A stretch of DNA of 64,000 nt from Candidatus Enterococcus testudinis (GTDB lineage: Bacteria > Bacillota > Bacilli > Lactobacillales > Enterococcaceae), in assembly GCF_002140915.1 (NCBI RefSeq), contig NZ_NGKU01000001.1, positions 602,799 to 666,798 of the forward strand, in the 5' to 3' direction. A program made the position numbers and the translations under genes. The notes under the pieces were generated by a model. The model worked only from the letters and a program-made list of their open reading frames with translations, had not been told where the DNA came from and did no database searches. Shown here one piece after another: positions 1-7,074 of this stretch (the first letter of the stretch is position 1; each line of letters starts with the position of its first letter).

Positions 1-32
1 GGACTGATACTAATCGATCGAGGACTTAACCA
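1..32 (+). rRNA. 23S rRNA, 3' end only
   Basis: The first 30 or so bases match the conserved 3' terminus of Firmicute 23S rRNA (the stretch ending GAGGACTTAACC). The rest of the gene lies before the window. The exact last base is uncertain by a few positions. It is followed by a 76-base spacer and the 5S gene, as in a normal rrn operon. Confidence 0.85.
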
Positions 33-108
33 AGATTAACGTGAAACTCGGAAGAGTTTTGATTCTTCAATCCAGTTTTGAGTGAGCAACACTTACTCAA
101 TTGAATAG

Positions 109-224
109 TGTGGTGGCGATAGCAAGAAGGATACACCTGTAACCATGCCGAACACAGAAGTTAAGCTTCTTAGCGCCGATTGTAGTGAAGGGTTTCCCTT
201 TGTGAGAGTAGGACGTCGCCACGC
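109..224 (+). rRNA. rrf: 5S rRNA
   Basis: The 116-base gene has complementary ends (TGTGGTGGCGA at 109 and TCGCCACGC at 224) and the conserved CCGAACACAGAAGTTAAG core. It sits between the 23S end and tRNA-Asn, the standard rrn order. An open frame on the opposite strand here is a shadow. Confidence 0.97.
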
Positions 225-238
225 GTTTCTTTTTTTAT

Positions 239-312
239 TCCGGCATAGCTCAGTTGGTAGTAGCGCATGACTGTTAATCATGATGTCGTAGGTTCGAGTC
301 CTACTGCCGGAG
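239..312 (+). tRNA. tRNA-Asn (anticodon GTT)
   Basis: The acceptor stem TCCGGCA (239-245) pairs with TGCCGGA (305-311), with discriminator G at 312. The anticodon arm CATGA-CTGTTAA-TCATG gives anticodon GTT. The T arm contains GGTTCGAGTCC. CCA is not encoded. The gene is co-transcribed with the upstream rrn operon and is identical to the copy at 3841-3914. Confidence 0.97.
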
Positions 313-318
313 TCTTTT

Positions 319-342
319 AGATAGCTGAGGCTATCTTTTTTT
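319..342 (+). terminator. Terminator of the rrn/tRNA-Asn operon
   Basis: AGATAGC (319-325), loop TGAG, GCTATCT (330-336), then a T run. It starts seven bases after the tRNA. Confidence 0.85.
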
Positions 343-359
343 GTATAAAAAAGTATGAG

Positions 360-391
360 GGAATGAACCGATTGGTTCGTTCCTTCTTTTT
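360..391 (+). terminator. Second tandem terminator after the rrn operon
   Basis: GGAATGAACC (360-369) pairs with GGTTCGTTCC (374-383) with one G-U pair and a four-base loop, followed by TTCTTTTTG. Tandem terminators are plausible after a strongly transcribed rrn operon. Confidence 0.7.
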
Positions 392-458
392 GTTGATTTT
401 TCGGCTTCTTTTTCTTTATAATAGAAGAAAAGAGGAGTTGTAGAGAGGAGTTGTAGAG

Positions 459-1094
459 TTGACAACGATATTATTTGATTTAGACGGCACAATTATTGAT
501 TCAAGTGAGGGAATATTTGCTTCTATTCAATATGCGTTGCAACAAATGGCGCATGATCCACTGGACTTAGAACAATTGCGATCGTTTGTCGGACCGCCAT
601 TGATCGATTCGTTTCTTAACATTGGCTTTTCAGAAGAGAAAGCAAAAGAGGCTGTTGCATTTTATCGCGAACACTATCGTCAAAGCGGGATGTTTCAAGT
701 GACACCATATGAAGGGATTGCTGAAGTCTTAGCTACTCTTTCAAAAAATCATGCGCTCTATATCGCTACTTCGAAACCGGAAGTTTTTGCAAAAGACATT
801 TTGAGCTATTTGGATTATACCCGTTATTTCAAAGGGATTTTTGGCGCGGATCTGGAAAATAAAAGAGGATCTAAAGGGGCAGTGATTGCCTATGCTCTAT
901 CAGAGATCGTACCCGCGGAGCATCAGCATACCATTATGGTCGGAGATCGCTCTCATGATATGGAAGGAGCCAAAGAGAACCAATTGGTTGGAATCGGGGT
1001 CTTATACGGATTTGGTGACCAAAGTGAATTGATGGCTGCCGGAGCGCAAGTAATTGTTGAACAACCAAAGGATTTGTTACCTATACTGCAATAA
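459..1094 (+). CDS. HAD-family phosphatase (phosphoglycolate phosphatase-like)
   Basis: A 211-residue cytosolic HAD hydrolase. Motif I is FDLDGT near residues 6-11 (nucleophile Asp7, second Asp9), motif II is TSK near 105-107, and motif III/IV is MVGDRSHDMEGA near 161-172. The helical cap between motifs I and II is the Gph/PpaX type. The substrate cannot be told; phosphoglycolate or a similar small phosphate ester is likely. The start is TTG at 459, eight bases after GAGGAG (445-450). This leader is a tandem duplication of a 13-base unit (431-443 and 444-456). It ends at a hairpin shared with the convergent gene. Confidence 0.88.
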   Translation: MTTILFDLDGTIIDSSEGIFASIQYALQQMAHDPLDLEQLRSFVGPPLIDSFLNIGFSEEKAKEAVAFYREHYRQSGMFQVTPYEGIAEVLATLSKNHALYIATSKPEVFAKDILSYLDYTRYFKGIFGADLENKRGSKGAVIAYALSEIVPAEHQHTIMVGDRSHDMEGAKENQLVGIGVLYGFGDQSELMAAGAQVIVEQPKDLLPILQ

Positions 1095-1138
1095 AAAAAC
1101 GGGCACTTCCTTCTGATAAGGATTGGCCCGTTTTTTGT
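1093..1138. terminator. Bidirectional terminator between convergent genes
   Basis: An A run and CGGGC (1100-1104) pair with GCCCG (1126-1130) and a T run. It lies between the plus-strand HAD gene and the minus-strand hypothetical gene and can serve both. Confidence 0.85.
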
Positions 1139-1141
1139 TTT

Positions 1142-1495
1142 TTATGCAGTAGGATGGATTTGCGGTTCTTTTTCGAGCATTAGATTGTTGTCGAGATAGC
1201 CGCCTTCATTTTTCAATATCAGTGTGCCAGAGGATGGGTGCACAGTCAAAATCAGATGACCGGTCAGAAACATTTGATCATAGGTCGATGTGAAAAAGGT
1301 AAAGCGATTGCTTGTTACGACTTCGCTGTATCGAGGCAAAGGTTCCGTAATAGGCGTGATCAAAAAGCGCTCACCAATCATGCAGCAACCAGCAGCCGAA
1401 GAAAATTGATTCGATCCGTCATTGCTTGTGATAATGTAGAGCTGATAGTTCTCAGGAAAGCGCGCCGCCGCTTCTGGTGTAATCTCAAGTTCCAT
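1142..1495 (-). CDS. Hypothetical protein, 117 residues
   Basis: I do not recognise this protein. It has no signal peptide or membrane segment and looks like a small beta-rich soluble protein (alternating hydrophobic stretches such as YQLYIITS, RFTFFTSTYDQMF, GHLILTVHP). The frame extends upstream to an ATG at 1555, but that codon has no ribosome binding site. The internal ATG at 1495 sits eight bases after GGAGG (complement of 1504-1508), so I choose 1495. It is convergent with the HAD gene and next to a tiny membrane-peptide gene on the same strand. Confidence 0.6.
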   Translation of the reverse strand: MELEITPEAAARFPENYQLYIITSNDGSNQFSSAAGCCMIGERFLITPITEPLPRYSEVVTSNRFTFFTSTYDQMFLTGHLILTVHPSSGTLILKNEGGYLDNNLMLEKEPQIHPTA

Positions 1496-1609
1496 TAGAA
1501 AGACCTCCGGATGATTAGGAAGCACTATACTTCCTTTTAATAAGTTGATATCCATAGTGTAGCACGGTGGATAAACAAACCCAAATAATTGGTTTATTCT
1601 TGCATAAGT

Positions 1610-1708
1610 TTAAAATTTCAAAAGAAGCCAAGCAATAGCAGCCAGGATTACAAGAAAGAGAACTAAATAGAGCAAAAGTGTGGAAAGTGCTTGTAAGAAA
1701 GAACGCAT
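1610..1708 (-). CDS. Small single-pass membrane peptide, 32 residues
   Basis: Reading the minus strand from ATG at 1708 gives a 32-residue peptide that begins MRSFLQALS, runs through a continuous hydrophobic helix (LLLYLVLFLVILAAIAWLLL) and ends in KF. GAGG lies eight bases upstream of the ATG. The charge pattern (Arg2 before the helix, Lys31 after it) and the isolated position suggest a real small membrane peptide. I cannot assign a family. It does not match the Fst-type toxins I know. Translation is unproven. Confidence 0.5.
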   Translation of the reverse strand: MRSFLQALSTLLLYLVLFLVILAAIAWLLLKF

Positions 1709-1880
1709 GGCTAAAACCTCAAATCTTTTTAATTAACCATAGTCCAATTCGATTTATTATGTAAGGTCATTCACAAAAATTAACAAAAGCTTTTGATTTA
1801 AAAACGTTAAAATGAAAACAGTTACAAAAATATGGAGATAGCCGCCGTTTCCTGTTAAAATGAAGGTGAGGGAGGGGATT

Positions 1881-2318
1881 ATGATGTTATCGAATTGTCA
1901 AAATGTTCTCGTTGCACTTGATGGGTCAGAGCAGGCGGAAAAAGCGTTCCAAGAAGCAATTGCAATTTGTCGCACCAGTAAAGCCAAATTATTCATCCTC
2001 TCAGTGATCAACAATGCTGAATTGTCAACAAGTGCTTATGCGTTTGCCAAGGTTTTTGACCAAGAAAAGACCAAAGTAGAAACAGAGATGTTAAAAAAAA
2101 TCTATGATGCCAACAAACAAGGTGTGGAAGATGTGGCGGTCATTGTTGAAGTGGGGGATCCCAAACGTTTCATTATCCATGCGGCAACAGAGGTATATCC
2201 CATCGATCTGATCGTAATTGGAGCTACGGGCAAGGGTACTCTAACGCGCGCAGTTGTCGGGACAACGACTGATTATGTAGTCAATCATTCGAAGTGTAGC
2301 GTGTTGGTTGTGAAATAA
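1881..2318 (+). CDS. Universal stress protein, UspA family
   Basis: A 145-residue single-domain Usp protein. The N-terminal strand NVLVALDGSEQAEKAF and the C-terminal ATP-binding signature GATGKG followed after nine residues by GT are both present, so this is the nucleotide-binding subclass. ATG at 1881 is preceded by GGAGGGG, so I prefer it to the in-frame ATG at 1860, which lies before the ribosome binding site. It is monocistronic and ends at a very strong terminator. Its role in enterococcal stress survival is inferred from the family only. Confidence 0.9.
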   Translation: MMLSNCQNVLVALDGSEQAEKAFQEAIAICRTSKAKLFILSVINNAELSTSAYAFAKVFDQEKTKVETEMLKKIYDANKQGVEDVAVIVEVGDPKRFIIHAATEVYPIDLIVIGATGKGTLTRAVVGTTTDYVVNHSKCSVLVVK

Positions 2319-2346
2319 GTGTCAGACTGTACAATATACGTAAATA

Positions 2347-2397
2347 AAACAATCAAACAGATAAAGTATACCTCTTTATCTGTTTGATTGTTTTTGG
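2347..2397 (+). terminator. Strong intrinsic terminator after the usp gene
   Basis: A perfect 20-bp stem (2347-2366 with 2374-2393), seven-base loop, then a T run. From here to 2649 (about 250 bases) I see no gene, only an extended -10 promoter (TGGTATACT, 2583-2591) for the next gene. Confidence 0.93.
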
Positions 2398-2649
2398 TTT
2401 ATTATAGATATGTACGAGGAGCGAATGTAACACCATACAATTCAGGAGTAAAGTAAAGTATATAGTATTCTTTCTCAAGTGATACAACACTTTTTCTTGT
2501 AATCTATGTTCGTTTTGTAATTTTTTCTGGAGTCATTTATCTTTCCTCGGGTTCTCCTAATACTGGGGAAATCAAGAGGATATGGTATACTTTTCCGTAA
2601 TAGCATTATCCAGGCTTTTCAAAGGAATATAGAGACTGAGGTGAGCCAG

Positions 2650-3504
2650 ATGATAAATCAAGGTGGTAACGTAAAATTTTTTCGGTCCATGGTCTATATA
2701 AGCAGTCTGATATTTTTAATTGTCTTATTGTTTATCTTTCAGCATCAGCAAGGCTGGATCAACGGGATAGTGAATAATTATTTTGACATCAATATACGGT
2801 CTGTTCTAATGCTCTTTTCAGCAAGTGATATGTTTCAAACGTTGAAAGAGTATTTTGTACATATGGGCATCGAAATTGGGGGATTAATTGCGCTTGAAGG
2901 GTTAATCATTGTTACCGGCTTGTGTCTCATTGGCTATTTTTTAGTAAAGCTCAAGCGTATTGATCGGTGGTATGTCAGCGAAAAGATGCTGATTGGCGGT
3001 TATTTGTTTTTGGTAGTGTCCGCTGTTGTGATTATGGTGAAGATGGGGGTAGAGGTGTATCAAACCTATAACACTGTTGTCCAGCGTGTCAATCAATTAA
3101 GTGTGCAGGAAGTGCTACATTTACAGACTGAGTTTACAAATGTATTTTTAAATAGTTCTTTTTCAGTGGATCGGCTGATAGCTGATTTCGCTTCTTTGTT
3201 TGAACAAATACGAACGATCATCCAAAAAACAAATGAAATTGCTGGAATTCCTTCTGTTTTACGTCAAAGTTGGGACCAGATTTTCATGTTGAAAAACGGG
3301 CTGATGGTTTGCGTAACAGCTGCTGTGTTTGTCCTTTTTGCAGCCCATGGATTGGCTTTGTTCCAGTGGATCAAAATGAATGATTACGTACAGTTGAAGT
3401 TGACATCAGGTAAACGTGCGCGTCAAATTGAAATGAATGAGCAGCTTGTTACAGTTATCAAACAACAAAAAGAGTTGATTGAGTTACTTTCCAAAAAAGA
3501 GTAA
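2650..3504 (+). CDS. Multi-pass membrane protein of unknown function
   Basis: A 284-residue protein I do not recognise. Four hydrophobic helices are visible: about 13-33, 75-97, 115-137 and 218-240 (second to fourth separated by soluble loops). The C-terminal 40 residues are charged and coiled-coil-like, ending QQKELIELLSKKE. The start is ATG 2650, six bases after GAGGTG (2638-2643). The GTG at 2641 lies inside that ribosome binding site. An extended -10 (TGGTATACT) at 2583-2591 may drive it. It is followed by a minus-strand tRNA-Thr, so it is monocistronic. Confidence 0.7.
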   Translation: MINQGGNVKFFRSMVYISSLIFLIVLLFIFQHQQGWINGIVNNYFDINIRSVLMLFSASDMFQTLKEYFVHMGIEIGGLIALEGLIIVTGLCLIGYFLVKLKRIDRWYVSEKMLIGGYLFLVVSAVVIMVKMGVEVYQTYNTVVQRVNQLSVQEVLHLQTEFTNVFLNSSFSVDRLIADFASLFEQIRTIIQKTNEIAGIPSVLRQSWDQIFMLKNGLMVCVTAAVFVLFAAHGLALFQWIKMNDYVQLKLTSGKRARQIEMNEQLVTVIKQQKELIELLSKKE

Positions 3505-3549
3505 ATCGGACAATTCGACCCACTAAAAAATGCTTTACTAAATGACAAC

Positions 3550-3577
3550 AAAAAAAGACAACGTCCAAAACGTTGTC
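3550..3577 (-). terminator. Terminator of tRNA-Thr
   Basis: On the minus strand GACAACG, loop, CGTTGTC is followed by seven T. It lies just after the 3' end of tRNA-Thr. Confidence 0.88.
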
Positions 3578-3584
3578 CTACCAA

Positions 3585-3657
3585 AGCCACTTGACGGGCT
3601 CGAACCGTCGACCTCATCCTTACCATGGATGCGCTCTACCAACTGAGCTAAAGCGGC
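3585..3657 (-). tRNA. tRNA-Thr (anticodon GGT)
   Basis: On the minus strand the acceptor GCCGCTT pairs with AAGTGGC (one G-U) with discriminator T. The anticodon arm CATCC-ATGGTAA-GGATG gives GGT. The T arm contains GGTTCGAGCCC. CCA is not encoded. It has its own terminator downstream. Confidence 0.96.
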
Positions 3658-3797
3658 ATGTTATTTAACACAAGATATAGCATACCGTAAAGTGCCAGCT
3701 TTGTCAAACAGATTTTGACTTGTAATGAGGGGAAATATTCTTTGTTTCATTCGTAATCAAGTACGTAAAAAAAATGAGCAAAAAATAAAAAATAGAC

Positions 3798-3827
3798 TTG
3801 CTAAATTATCAGACTATTTGGTATAGT
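3798..3827 (+). promoter_or_regulatory. Promoter of the second tRNA-Asn
   Basis: TTGCTA (3798-3803), 18-base spacer, TATAGT (3822-3827), ending 13 bases before the tRNA. The surroundings are strongly AT-rich. Confidence 0.7.
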
Positions 3828-3840
3828 ACTTATAGATTAT

Positions 3841-3914
3841 TCCGGCATAGCTCAGTTGGTAGTAGCGCATGACTGTTAATCATGATGTCGTAGGTTCGAG
3901 TCCTACTGCCGGAG
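3841..3914 (+). tRNA. tRNA-Asn (anticodon GTT), second identical copy
   Basis: All 74 bases are identical to 239-312, and the preceding bases ATTC... and following G are also shared. The anticodon is GTT. Unlike the first copy it is not behind an rRNA operon but has its own promoter and terminator. Confidence 0.97.
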
Positions 3915-3950
3915 TTAAGTACCTTATTTTTTGCTCAGAATAAAAAAATG

Positions 3951-3999
3951 AAAAAATCACTGACTTCGGTTGCTTCTACCGTTAGTCAGTGATTTTTTT
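3951..3999. terminator. Bidirectional terminator
   Basis: AAAAAATCACTGAC (3951-3964) pairs with GTCAGTGATTTTTT (3985-3998), with a 20-base loop. It can end the plus-strand tRNA-Asn and the minus-strand DUF5808 gene. Confidence 0.9.
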
Positions 4000-4012
4000 G
4001 TGCAATGCGCAG

Positions 4013-5386
4013 TTAGTCTAGCGCGACCAATTGCTGATAAAGCGCAATCGTTTTTTTAGGGTCTTTGTTTGTATAATAGATGATCTTGTCTTTTGTTTCG
4101 ATTCTAAGAAATTTTGGTGCTTGCAGATCAACATAGAGATGTGCGTTTTCGCCGTTGACCGTGAATGACCCAGTAGCGTAATCTTCGGTCGCGGTGCCGA
4201 TTTTTTTGACGATTGGTGTGGGGATCGTATCGACCAATGTGGTTTCTTCAATCGAATCAACAGAGACCGTTGTTTTGGCTGTCAAAGGGGCGGTAAATAT
4301 TACTTGTTCATCAATAATTTGCCCTTGCAATGCATCAGGGGTGAAGTCCAATTGATACAAAGGGACGACTGCAAACAACAGGGCACCAATTAGGAGGAGC
4401 AAAGTGGCAATCGAGAGTACTTGACCGCTGCGTTTGCCTAAATTGATACCGATATTCATACCTATACGATCGGGGACGAACAATCTGGTGTCATTTGGAT
4501 TGATATAGACCCCGTAACGCCAATAGACGTCTTCGCCGTTATATCTTGGCTGCTTGGCTTGACCCAAAAGCTGCTCTTGTTTATTACGCAGACGCATAAG
4601 CAGTATAAAGGGCACAATGATCATGCCGATGGTCAAAAGAACGAATACACTGCTAATCAAAAGGCCCCAAAGACTATGAGCATTCGCCGAAAGTAATGGA
4701 ACAAATGTCAGTATGAGCAAACCTGTCGCTAGAATAATCAGCGTTAATGACCAATAATATTTAGTCGCATCATTGATTTGTTGATCAATACGAGAATCAC
4801 CAGACATCCCGCGTACAGGTAGGTTTCGAATCGTCCACCACAACCCGATAAAGAGGAGCATCATCAAAAGATTGATACCTATCACCACAATCGATAGGCC
4901 CTTATCGGTGCTTTCAAAACTGAAGTAACTACCAAGAAGTAAGAGCAGAAAAGCCGGAATAAAGCTGATCAGCGGCAACATCTTACGGTTTTTTTCTTGA
5001 ATGATCTTGGTATCGATCCTTATCGCATCAATGGGTAAGAGCCACGCTTTGTCGACAATCAATTGGCGCATCTTCCCGATATAATGAATCAGCAAAAGTT
5101 GACCGCAACCAATCAGAGAAAAAAGATGTAAAAAGAACAACATAAACATGATCGAGTCAGATAGATTGAACAAAAAAACAAGACTTGCTACACTAAATAA
5201 AGCAATCAGTTGAATGAGGCGGCGGCGATAACTAGTGACAATTGTTTGTACAGCAAGATCGTCGATATGCTGAGGCGCCAATGTGTTTTCCAATAGTACA
5301 TATTTGTGGGGTTTGCTGGGTAGTCGCAAACCAAACCAGAAGATACCGCAGAAAGACAATGCGATGAAGAAAAAAATGAGATTCAT
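4013..5386 (-). CDS. DUF1648/DUF5808-type membrane protein paired with a GntR regulator
   Basis: A 457-residue polytopic membrane protein. Hydrophobic helices are near 2-20, 58-75, 78-100, 137-153, 165-185, 212-232, 240-264 and 325-345. The segment at 281-325 (YNGEDVYWRYG, INPNDTRLFV, GINLGKRSG) matches the DUF5808 pattern found in SdpI/YhcF-linked proteins. The last about 110 residues are a predicted outer domain. The gene overlaps the GntR gene by four bases, so they are translationally coupled. Family members of this pairing are poorly understood; envelope stress or antimicrobial response is only a guess. Confidence 0.75.
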   Translation of the reverse strand: MNLIFFFIALSFCGIFWFGLRLPSKPHKYVLLENTLAPQHIDDLAVQTIVTSYRRRLIQLIALFSVASLVFLFNLSDSIMFMLFFLHLFSLIGCGQLLLIHYIGKMRQLIVDKAWLLPIDAIRIDTKIIQEKNRKMLPLISFIPAFLLLLLGSYFSFESTDKGLSIVVIGINLLMMLLFIGLWWTIRNLPVRGMSGDSRIDQQINDATKYYWSLTLIILATGLLILTFVPLLSANAHSLWGLLISSVFVLLTIGMIIVPFILLMRLRNKQEQLLGQAKQPRYNGEDVYWRYGVYINPNDTRLFVPDRIGMNIGINLGKRSGQVLSIATLLLLIGALLFAVVPLYQLDFTPDALQGQIIDEQVIFTAPLTAKTTVSVDSIEETTLVDTIPTPIVKKIGTATEDYATGSFTVNGENAHLYVDLQAPKFLRIETKDKIIYYTNKDPKKTIALYQQLVALD

Positions 5387-5772
5387 TTTATGTCACATCC
5401 TTCCGTAAATTGTGCAAGCACTTGATGAAATTCTTGTTCAAGTGTGGCTTTTGTTTTGCCATGTACCAAGGCGGCGGCTAACTGGACTTCTAAATCCTGC
5501 AAGTATTGGGTAGACTCTTTTTCAGTTAAGAGCTGGGGTGTTGCCACGATGGTTCCTTTGCGCCGATCTGTGATCAAAAGACCTTCTTCCTTCAATGAGT
5601 TATAGGCTTTGGAGATAGTCATCGTATTGATGCCGATTTCACTAGCTAGTTGACGAACAGAAGGCAGTAGCTCACCGGGCATCAGTTCACCTTTGGCGAT
5701 GGCTACAATGATTTGTGCACGGAGTTGTTGATAAATGGGTCTGTCACTCTGCGTTTCAATGGTAAAAATCAT
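5383..5772 (-). CDS. GntR-family regulator, short YtrA/YhcF-type
   Basis: A 129-residue GntR regulator with a winged helix at about 10-75 (PIYQQLRAQI, LPSVRQLASEIGIN, TISKAYNSLKEEGLL) and only a short helical C-terminal dimerisation tail, as in the YtrA subfamily. The start is ATG 5772, eight bases after GGAG. The in-frame GTG at 5781 overlaps the ribosome binding site. A perfect palindrome (5786-5808) lies immediately upstream and is the likely operator, so the pair is probably autorepressed. The ligand is unknown. Confidence 0.88.
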   Translation of the reverse strand: MIFTIETQSDRPIYQQLRAQIIVAIAKGELMPGELLPSVRQLASEIGINTMTISKAYNSLKEEGLLITDRRKGTIVATPQLLTEKESTQYLQDLEVQLAAALVHGKTKATLEQEFHQVLAQFTEGCDIK

Positions 5773-5785
5773 GCTATCCACTCCT

Positions 5786-5808
5786 TTGTATTACTAACAT
5801 TAATACAA
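5786..5808 (-). promoter_or_regulatory. Probable GntR operator
   Basis: TTGTATTA-N7-TAATACAA is a perfect 8-bp inverted repeat directly upstream of the GntR ribosome binding site. Its placement fits autorepression by the short GntR protein. A further half-like copy (AATACAA) follows at 5811-5817. Confidence 0.65.
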
Positions 5809-5936
5809 ATAATACAAAAAAGCAAGCACCTGTAAGAAACCTGTCATGATTGTTGTAAAAATTACATGGATTTGTTACCTGTTTAAAGGACATTTCCCGT
5901 AATCTAAAGGTAAGCATCAAATGAGGAGGAACTATT

Positions 5937-6953
5937 ATGAGCCAATCGCAAAGAACGGCTTACTTTGACAATGCCAAATTTTTATTGATGATCTTGGTGG
6001 TGTTTAGCCACTTATTACAATCTTTTATTGGCGATCACAAATTTTATCATGATTTATACTATTTTATTTTTACGTTTCATATGCCGGCGTTTGTTTTTTT
6101 ATCTGGTTATTTTGCGAAGCCTTTGACGAAAGGGTCAAAAGTTGCGGTATTGATACAAAAATTCTTGTTGCCGTACCTTTTTTTCCAAATTTTTTATATC
6201 GTCTATTATTGGCTGATTGGGTTGCGGGAGACGCCCAAGATTCAGCTGTTGAATCCCCAATGGGCCTTGTGGTTTTTGCTTAGTATGTTTTTTTGGCAAT
6301 TGTCCTTATTCGTCTTTCAACGACTGACGCCTAAACAGGCGATCATCCTTAGTATTGCCTTAAGTCTTGGCGCTGGTTATTTGCCCTTCTTAAATCAAAT
6401 TTTGACGTTGCAACGTACCTTTGTCTTTTTGCCTTTCTTTATTATTGGCTTTTACTTTCCTAAAAATGACATGGCATTTTTGCAAACATCGAGGTTGCGT
6501 TGGCTGAGTGTCAGCTTTTTGCCGATTATTTATGGCTTTATTGCTGTCTTTCATGGGATGAACAAGTATATGGTCTTTGGCTCAAAACCTTATGAAGATT
6601 ATTTGAGCTATCCTTTGTTTGGCGGACCATTAAGAGGGGTCTTTTTCTTGATTGGGCTGATGGGTATCGTCGGTTTTATGCGGATCGTTCCGCGGGAAAC
6701 AATGTTTTTCACCAAGTGGGGAAAAAACACATTACTAGTTTATTTATTGCAAGGCATCTTTATTAAAGGGTTGCGGGCATTGAATATTATGGATTTGAAT
6801 CTATCGCTCCTAGGGTTTGTGACCTTGATGTTAGGTAGCGTGCTATTGACGATTCTTTTGGCCAGTAAGCCGATTCACAAGATATATGGCCGTTTTGAAC
6901 ATGGGCTATCTTTTGTACTGCCAGGCCTACTCGCATGGCTGATTTTTATGTAA
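5937..6953 (+). CDS. Acyltransferase family 3 membrane protein
   Basis: A 338-residue integral membrane protein with about ten hydrophobic helices. The N-terminal signature RTAYFDNAKFLLMILVVFSH contains the conserved His near residue 25, and FTFHMPAFVFLSGYF follows, both typical of acyltransferase 3 (OafA/WecH/YiaH). Such enzymes O-acetylate envelope sugars or related polymers. The acceptor cannot be predicted from context because its neighbours are unrelated. GAGGAGG precedes ATG 5937. It ends at a terminator. Confidence 0.88.
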   Translation: MSQSQRTAYFDNAKFLLMILVVFSHLLQSFIGDHKFYHDLYYFIFTFHMPAFVFLSGYFAKPLTKGSKVAVLIQKFLLPYLFFQIFYIVYYWLIGLRETPKIQLLNPQWALWFLLSMFFWQLSLFVFQRLTPKQAIILSIALSLGAGYLPFLNQILTLQRTFVFLPFFIIGFYFPKNDMAFLQTSRLRWLSVSFLPIIYGFIAVFHGMNKYMVFGSKPYEDYLSYPLFGGPLRGVFFLIGLMGIVGFMRIVPRETMFFTKWGKNTLLVYLLQGIFIKGLRALNIMDLNLSLLGFVTLMLGSVLLTILLASKPIHKIYGRFEHGLSFVLPGLLAWLIFM

Positions 6954-6966
6954 AGCCTGAATAATT

Positions 6967-7026
6967 ATGACAACTGTTCGGTTGAGAAAATCAAGGTTTC
7001 TTCAATTGGGCGGTTGTCATTTTTTT
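6967..7026 (+). terminator. Terminator after the acyltransferase gene
   Basis: ATGACAAC (6967-6974) pairs with GTTGTCAT (7013-7020), followed by six T, with a secondary hairpin (TTGAGAAA...TTTCTTCAA) inside the loop. Confidence 0.75.
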
Positions 7027-7074
7027 GTGAGAGGCGTAGAATGGAAGGAACGAAATGTGAAGGGATGAAGAAAT

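Noticed and set aside
93-281. Minus-strand open frame over the 5S rRNA and tRNA-Asn
   Set aside because: It lies across two clear RNA genes with no ribosome binding site; it is a shadow.
1238-1498. Plus-strand frame opposite the 117-residue hypothetical gene
   Set aside because: It has no ribosome binding site, whereas the minus-strand frame has GGAGG at the right distance.
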